From Phycisphaerales bacterium (lineage in GTDB: Bacteria; Planctomycetota; Phycisphaerae; Phycisphaerales; UBA1924), in the NCBI GenBank assembly GCA_020847535.1, contig JADLBU010000084.1:1-64000 (forward strand): a DNA stretch of 64,000 bases, in the 5' to 3' direction. Positions 59,502 to 64,000 of this stretch are shown here, piece by piece. The notes below the pieces were generated by a model, which worked only from the letters and a program-made list of their open reading frames with translations, was not told where the DNA came from and searched no databases. Each line of letters begins with the position of its first letter. Position 1 is the stretch's first letter. Made by a program: the position numbers and the translations under genes.

Positions 59502-61508
59502 TCACGAGCCCGGGAGGAACTTCTCCATCCAGTCATCCTGGCGGAGGACCCCTTCGCGGCTGCGGCGATCCCGGGCTTCGGAGTTGCGCTGGGCCCAGCG
59601 GAATGCCGCTCGCGTGAGCCGGCCGGCCTCCTGGCTTTGTTCAGCGCCGAGCCCAAGGGCCCAGCCGGCGGCGGGGGCATGGCGTGTAAGAAGCTCATCC
59701 TGAAGCGAGACAAAAACTTGCGCAGCGCCGGGATCTCCCTGGCGACCGGCGCGGCCCATGAACTGCCGATCGATCCGCTTGGCCCCGTGCATCTCCGTCA
59801 GGATGACCAGCAGACCCCCCGCATCAAGAGCGTTGCGGTCGGGCTTGATGTCGGTTCCGCGGCCGGCCATGTTGGTCGCCACGGTGATCGCCGCCCTGAT
59901 CGCGGCCTTCTCGTTTCCACCCTGGCCGGCGGCGGCGATCAGCGTGGCCTCTTCCTTGTCAAAGTTGGCGTTGAGGATCCGGTGTTGGAGGCCCTTATCG
60001 GTGAGCAGCCGGCTCATGAGTTCTGAAGCGGCGATCGATCGCGTACCCACGAGCACGGGCTGCCCGCGCTGGTTGGCGGCGGCGACTTCATCGACGATCG
60101 CCAGCCACTTGGACTCGGCGGTGCGGAACATCCGAAGCGGCCTGTGGATGCGGATGACCGGCCGGTGCGTGGGGATGACGATAACCGGACGCTGGTAGAC
60201 CGATTCCATTTCGCCGGTGGCATCGGCGGCGGTGCCGGTCATGCCGGCAAGGAAGGGGTAGGTGCGGAAGAAGCGCTGGAAGCTCATGCGCGCGAGCGTC
60301 TCGCGATCGGCGGTGACTTCCAGCCCTTCCTTGGCCTCGACTGCCTGGTGGAGGCCGTGCTCCCACGAGCGATCAGGGAGGAACCGGCCAGTGTACTCAT
60401 CGACGATGACGACCTTGCCCTCGACGATCTCGTACTGCTTGCCACGGATGTAGCAGTGGCGACCGATGAGGGCCTGGCGGATGAGTTCCTCCGCGCGGCG
60501 GGCGGCCTTCCAGATCGGGGATGGAAGCTCGGACCACATCTGTTCTGCGCGAACCACCCCGCGGCGTTTGAGTTCGGCCCGCCGCTGGAGGTGGTGGATC
60601 GTGTAGTCAGGGCCCTCATCGAGCTTGGCGGCGATCCTGGCGGCCTGGAGGTAGACCTCCGCCATGTCATCCTGCCGTCGGCTGCGTGCGATGATGAGCG
60701 GGACAACGCCCTCATCGATGAGGACGGCATCGGCCTCGTCAACGAGTGCGGCCGACAGGCCGGGGATCATGGGTCCGTTGATGGGGTTGCGCGGATCGGT
60801 CGCCAGCGACAACTGGTGGCGGCCGCTCCAGGCGGTGTTGACGCGGCCCAGCCGGATCTGGTCCCGCAGCCAGTCGGCGGTGATCTGCTTGGGTGTGCCG
60901 TAGACGATGGAGCGGGCGTACACACCGGCACGATCCCGTTCATCGATCTCCTGGACGATCGCCCCCACCGAAAGCCCGCAGAAGCGATAGATCGCGGCTC
61001 GGCTCTCGGCATCCCGAGCGGCGAGGTAGTCGTTGACGGTCAGGACGTGCAGGTGCTTGCGCTTCCAGGCGATCAGGGTCGCCGCGATCGACCCGGTGAG
61101 CGTCTTTCCCTCTCCGGTCGCCATCTCGATGATTCGTCCGTGGTAGAGGGCCATGGCACCCATGAGCTGGACGACATACGCCTCTTCCCCGGTCTCGCGG
61201 CGAGCCACTTCCCGGACGACGGCCAGCCCCTGGCGGATCTGGTCCTCGGTCTGCGTGGCGCGGACGAACGCGGCCCGCATCTCATCGACGCGAGCCCGCA
61301 GCTCGGCCTGCGATGCGGAGCGCAGGGCGGGGGCGAGCTGGTCGGTCTGCTGCGCCTGCGCTGCGAGCCAAGAGCGGGTGATGCCGCGCATGCGCAGCTT
61401 CATGAGCGCGCGGCCGACGAACTTGTCCAGGCCCTTGTAGACCGGCGGCCGCACCTGCCGGCTGCGGATCGACTCGTACAGGGCGTGATAGCGGGAAAGA
61501 GAAGTCAT
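59502..61508 (-). CDS. short SecA-like translocase ATPase
   Basis: 668 aa from ATG 61508. SecA motor motifs in order: EMATGEGKTLTGSIAATLIA (Walker A), LVDEADAVLIDEGVVPLIIA (Walker B), VIVDEYTGRFLPDRSWEHGL, LAGMTGTAADATGEM, TVATNMAGRGTDIKPDRNAL, and IDRQFMGRAGRQGDPGAAQV. Ordinary SecA is about 850-950 aa. This protein ends shortly after the last motif, lacking most of the helical wing/scaffold and the C-terminal zinc-binding tail, and has a shortened preprotein crosslinking region. It may be an accessory SecA (a SecA2-like role) or a helicase relative. It follows the PqqD-M50-HlyD gene on the same strand, separated only by a hairpin repeat. Confidence 0.88.
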   Translation of the reverse strand: MTSLSRYHALYESIRSRQVRPPVYKGLDKFVGRALMKLRMRGITRSWLAAQAQQTDQLAPALRSASQAELRARVDEMRAAFVRATQTEDQIRQGLAVVREVARRETGEEAYVVQLMGAMALYHGRIIEMATGEGKTLTGSIAATLIAWKRKHLHVLTVNDYLAARDAESRAAIYRFCGLSVGAIVQEIDERDRAGVYARSIVYGTPKQITADWLRDQIRLGRVNTAWSGRHQLSLATDPRNPINGPMIPGLSAALVDEADAVLIDEGVVPLIIARSRRQDDMAEVYLQAARIAAKLDEGPDYTIHHLQRRAELKRRGVVRAEQMWSELPSPIWKAARRAEELIRQALIGRHCYIRGKQYEIVEGKVVIVDEYTGRFLPDRSWEHGLHQAVEAKEGLEVTADRETLARMSFQRFFRTYPFLAGMTGTAADATGEMESVYQRPVIVIPTHRPVIRIHRPLRMFRTAESKWLAIVDEVAAANQRGQPVLVGTRSIAASELMSRLLTDKGLQHRILNANFDKEEATLIAAAGQGGNEKAAIRAAITVATNMAGRGTDIKPDRNALDAGGLLVILTEMHGAKRIDRQFMGRAGRQGDPGAAQVFVSLQDELLTRHAPAAGWALGLGAEQSQEAGRLTRAAFRWAQRNSEARDRRSREGVLRQDDWMEKFLPGS

Positions 61509-61620
61509 GAGAAGGCACTGGACATCGGGCACTGGGCACTGGTGAAAGGCAGTCTGGGTCGAAGGCCTGTGCACTTCTTGGTTTTTACCAGTGCCCAGTG
61601 CCCGATGCCCAGTGCCTTCT
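61509..61620. repeat. intercistronic GGGCACT inverted repeat, copy 1
   Basis: The arms 61510-61543 and 61587-61620 are 34 bases long and match in all but one base as reverse complements. Each is built from GGCACTGGGCACT-type heptamer repeats and ends AGAAGGC. The element fills the gap between the stop codon of the PqqD-M50-HlyD gene (61619-61621) and the ATG of the SecA-like gene (61506-61508), so no separate ribosome site exists. Confidence 0.9.
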
Positions 61621-63802
61621 AGATATTCACCCTTCCTTGGATGATCTTCTCCAGGCGATCGACCCATTGGGTGAGGAGCGGTTTGCTGGGGAGTGTGAAG
61701 CGGATACGGACGCGTTCTCCGGGGGCGCCGATCGCGGCGATCAGGGGATCATCGGTCGCGAGCATTGGATCAATGTCCACCCTGAAGAGCGGACGCTTGG
61801 CGTACCTGCCGGATTTGTCCTTGCTGTCGGTCTCGATGGCGCCGCCGCCGGCGACCCCCAGGGCGGCGTGGGCGAGGTCTTTCTGGCCGGCATCGATGAT
61901 CCGATGCACGTGGCCGGTGACGACGCGATTGACCCGGGAATGGCTCCTCATCTCGACCTTGAGGTCTTCCCGTGGGAGCTCAAAGAGCCACGAGCCCTCG
62001 GTCTGGGAGAGCTCGGCGGCGACCCGCAGCGCCGAGGCGTCCACAAGGTCGCACAGAGGCGTGCCCTCCTTGGCGAACATCCCGACGGCAAACGAGGGGT
62101 CATTGCCGACAATGACACCGTCGTGCGGGGCACGGACGACGAGGCGGGCGATCTGCTGGTCGTAGAACTCAAGCTGCTGGCGATGGGCGGAGACCTTCTC
62201 GCGAGCGATCTGGGCCATCGCCTGGTTCTGCGTGAGGTACTCGAGCTCCAGGCTCTCGGATTCCTTGATCAGCGCCTCGACCGATTCGCGCTGGGAAACC
62301 AGCTCCCGGCTGGTCATGGTGACGATCGGGTCTCCCTTCCTGACGCGATCCCCGGGCCGGACATGCGCCTGCTCGATAAAGCCGTCGACGCCGGCGAACA
62401 CGCCGGATCGGGTCGAGCTCTCGACGACGCCATCGCCCCAGCGGCGATCGGGCATGGGGATGGCGCCGACCATCAGGAGGATGGCGCTGACGAGCACAAG
62501 CGTGGTGAAGACGACGCGCGGGCGCGAGTCGGCGATCTTGGGGCTCGAGGCCAGGTAGTGGACAAACCCGGCCATCGGCAGGATGAACCACATCGCGGCG
62601 GTCCAGACCGCCAGGATCAGGCCCAGGCCGAACATCTGGCCCATGACGTAGAGCGTGATCGAAAAGAAGAGGAAGATGCGGTATGCAAGGGCGGCGATCC
62701 CGTAGACGGTGAGGATCCCCTGCTCCTTGGGGTCGCTGGTGGGCGGGAAGATGTCTCTGACACGGAAGATGAAGCGCTCGCCGAGGTACTTGAGCATGTT
62801 GGTCGAGCGCTGCATGAGATTGGGAATCTCGAGCAGGTCGCTGAGCATGTAGTAGCCGTCAAACCGCATCAACGGGTTGGCGTTGAAGATGACCGTCGAG
62901 AGGCTCGCCGTGAACATCGCGTTGTAGGCGATCTGGTGCAGCAGCGGGTTGCCGCCCGATCGGGTCGCGACCCACACGAACGCGGCCAGCGAGGCGATGA
63001 AGAGCTCGAAGATCATGCCGCCGGCGGCAACCGAGATCCTCCGCCACTTGTTGTCGAAGGCCCAGCTCGCCGACGCATCCACGAACGGCGCCGGCATCAT
63101 CACGAGCATCATGAAGCCGAACTCGGGGACCTGGCCCCCGAACCGCTTGCAGATGACGCCGTGGCCGGTCTCGTGGATCAGCTTGGTGATGACGAAGACG
63201 ACGAAGATCCAACCCCAGTTCGAGGGCGCCAGCGTGCTCTCGACGCCGGTGCGCAGCTCATCCCAGTACGGGAGCACCGCGGCCAGCGCGGCGATCAGCA
63301 GGGCGGCCCACGCGATGAATCCCCAGCGGTTGAGGATCGGATGGAGTATCGGCTCAAGCCACCCCAGGATCCGGTCGGGGTTCAGGAGCTTGATCTTGAA
63401 GTACATCAGCCCGATCGCCTGCTGCTGGATCGTCTTCTTGAGACGGTCCCGGCCGCGGCCTAGGAGCTGTTCGATGTCCGGCGTGGCATCGACGGCCAGC
63501 AGGTTCGAGTTGTAGAGCTGGCTGACGAGCTGGATGACCTCACCCTGGGTCGGGGCTTCATCCCCGTGACGCGAGAGGCTGATCTGCCAGACCTCCTCAA
63601 CCGTTCGCCGGCCATCCAGGAGCTGGACGTACTCGTACGCGACCGGCCCCAGCCGGAAGAACTGGTTGGTCGCCGGATCGTGCAGCACGTGCCACCGCTG
63701 CCCGCGGTAATGCTGCCGCGTGATCTGCACATGCGGACGCAGCCGCGGAGTCATCGCACGGACACGGTGCCAGAAGGGGGAGAATGTGGGGCGTTCGCTC
63801 AT
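61619..63802 (-). CDS. PqqD-like, M50 metalloprotease and HlyD-like fusion membrane protein
   Basis: 727 aa from ATG 63802. Residues about 35-105 resemble a PqqD/RRE domain (HVQITRQHYRGQRWHVLHDP, FFRLGPVAYEYVQLLDGRRT). Residues about 150-430 form a site-2-protease-like M50 membrane part: HETGH at 210-214, later NPLMRFDGYY near 305 for the third ligand, and several membrane segments. Residues about 460-720 are a HlyD/biotinyl-lipoyl periplasmic adaptor (SGVFAGVDGFIEQAHVRPGD, a coiled coil around IKESESLELEYLTQNQ, RAPHDGVIVGNDPSFAVG). Fusions of this order occur in planctomycetes and are thought to take part in export or peptide processing; the substrate is unknown. Operon with the SecA-like gene and an upstream adaptor gene. 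Confidence 0.88.
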   Translation of the reverse strand: MSERPTFSPFWHRVRAMTPRLRPHVQITRQHYRGQRWHVLHDPATNQFFRLGPVAYEYVQLLDGRRTVEEVWQISLSRHGDEAPTQGEVIQLVSQLYNSNLLAVDATPDIEQLLGRGRDRLKKTIQQQAIGLMYFKIKLLNPDRILGWLEPILHPILNRWGFIAWAALLIAALAAVLPYWDELRTGVESTLAPSNWGWIFVVFVITKLIHETGHGVICKRFGGQVPEFGFMMLVMMPAPFVDASASWAFDNKWRRISVAAGGMIFELFIASLAAFVWVATRSGGNPLLHQIAYNAMFTASLSTVIFNANPLMRFDGYYMLSDLLEIPNLMQRSTNMLKYLGERFIFRVRDIFPPTSDPKEQGILTVYGIAALAYRIFLFFSITLYVMGQMFGLGLILAVWTAAMWFILPMAGFVHYLASSPKIADSRPRVVFTTLVLVSAILLMVGAIPMPDRRWGDGVVESSTRSGVFAGVDGFIEQAHVRPGDRVRKGDPIVTMTSRELVSQRESVEALIKESESLELEYLTQNQAMAQIAREKVSAHRQQLEFYDQQIARLVVRAPHDGVIVGNDPSFAVGMFAKEGTPLCDLVDASALRVAAELSQTEGSWLFELPREDLKVEMRSHSRVNRVVTGHVHRIIDAGQKDLAHAALGVAGGGAIETDSKDKSGRYAKRPLFRVDIDPMLATDDPLIAAIGAPGERVRIRFTLPSKPLLTQWVDRLEKIIQGRVNI

Positions 63803-63918
63803 GAGAAGGCACTAGGCACTGGGCACTGGGCACTGGGCACTGGTGGAAAACAAAATTCCGGAGTTCGGGATTTCACTAGTGCCCAGTGCCCAGTGCCTAG
63901 TGCCCGATGCCTTCTCCA
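63803..63918. repeat. intercistronic GGGCACT inverted repeat, copy 2
   Basis: The left arm (63803-63846) and right arm (63873-63916) are imperfect reverse complements made of four to five GGGCACT heptamers and end GAGAAGGC, as in copy 1. It fills the gap from the stop of the partial gene at the right edge (63919-63921) to the ATG of the M50 fusion gene. Copy 1 is 2.3 kb away in the same operon. Confidence 0.88.
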
Positions 63919-64000
63919 TTACCACCACAACCACAGCCGCAGCTGATCGACGATCCTTCGGGAGACGATTCCGATGAGGCTGCGGTGGGGCGTGTTGAAC
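63919..64000 (-). CDS. C-terminal end of a gene cut by the window edge, possibly an adaptor protein
   Basis: One minus-strand frame runs from the right edge to a TAA at 63919: FNTPHRSLIGIVSRRIVDQL then RLWLWW. Only 26 residues are visible. A basic helix ending in aromatic residues is like the ends of some planctomycete HlyD-type adaptors, but this is a weak guess. The stop is placed exactly at the end of the GGGCACT repeat. Confidence 0.4.
   Translation of the reverse strand, partial: FNTPHRSLIGIVSRRIVDQLRLWLWW

Noticed and set aside
1-64000. CRISPR array
   Set aside because: No set of direct repeats with unique spacers was seen; the repeated units found are protein repeats, heptamer hairpins and two MITE-like copies.

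Overview
The window is high-GC chromosomal DNA of a planctomycete, most likely from the class Phycisphaerae. This is inferred from gene content, not from an rRNA, because none is present. The pointers are: secreted proteins ending in a duplicated DFDGSGFVDLDDF calcium-loop module with a terminal Gly-Cys; PEP-CTERM-type surface proteins; an RNA polymerase sigma factor paired with a Ser/Thr kinase-FGE protein; a PqqD/M50/HlyD fusion beside a short SecA-like ATPase; a LysW-type amino acid operon; and many GTG starts. Genes lie on both strands in short operons.

Left part (1-14 kb): the 3' end of an IS630-type transposase with a 15-base C tract, a lipoprotein, a PlsC-type acyltransferase, rarA, a phytanoyl-CoA dioxygenase-like gene broken by two frameshifts, a secreted beta-helix protein, an M42 aminopeptidase, an unknown 239-aa protein followed closely by a Ycf46-like AAA ATPase, a decayed FG-GAP gene joined to the 5' part of a group II intron, a HTH-receiver regulator, and a secreted HEAT-repeat protein carrying a degenerate receiver-like domain.

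14-23 kb: on the minus strand, a kinase with a C-terminal sulfatase-modifying-factor domain is coupled by an ATGA overlap to an ECF-like sigma factor, and is followed by a 1290-aa secreted protein built of about 184-aa repeats. An orphan oligopeptide-type ABC ATPase and a tRNA-Phe(GAA) follow.

23-30 kb: an outer-membrane beta-barrel protein and the complete LysW carrier-protein set lysW-lysX-lysY-lysZ-lysK, for lysine and/or ornithine/arginine synthesis. The operon is preceded by a Lys-rich 44-codon reading frame and a strong terminator hairpin that might act as an attenuator. Two copies of a 90-bp element with 17-bp terminal inverted repeats sit at 14.1 and 29.9 kb.

30-57 kb is mostly housekeeping: a methyltransferase, an MFS carrier, Hsp20, phenylalanine hydroxylase, a macrodomain protein, a PA0069-type radical SAM protein, an OmpH-like chaperone, CinA, a dockerin-like secreted protein, CarA, PriA, a class IV aminotransferase, MurD, a YdjY-domain lipoprotein, alkaline phosphatase, a phosphotransferase, an H1-like nucleoid protein, a FabZ-like hotdog protein and a phosphomannose isomerase. 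Right end (57-64 kb): two tandem PEP-CTERM-type proteins, then an operon of a SecA-like ATPase, a PqqD-M50-HlyD fusion and a third gene cut by the window edge. Both intercistronic gaps of this operon consist entirely of inverted GGGCACT-repeat hairpins. This operon, the kinase-sigma-repeat-protein unit and the possible lysW attenuator are the most interesting parts.
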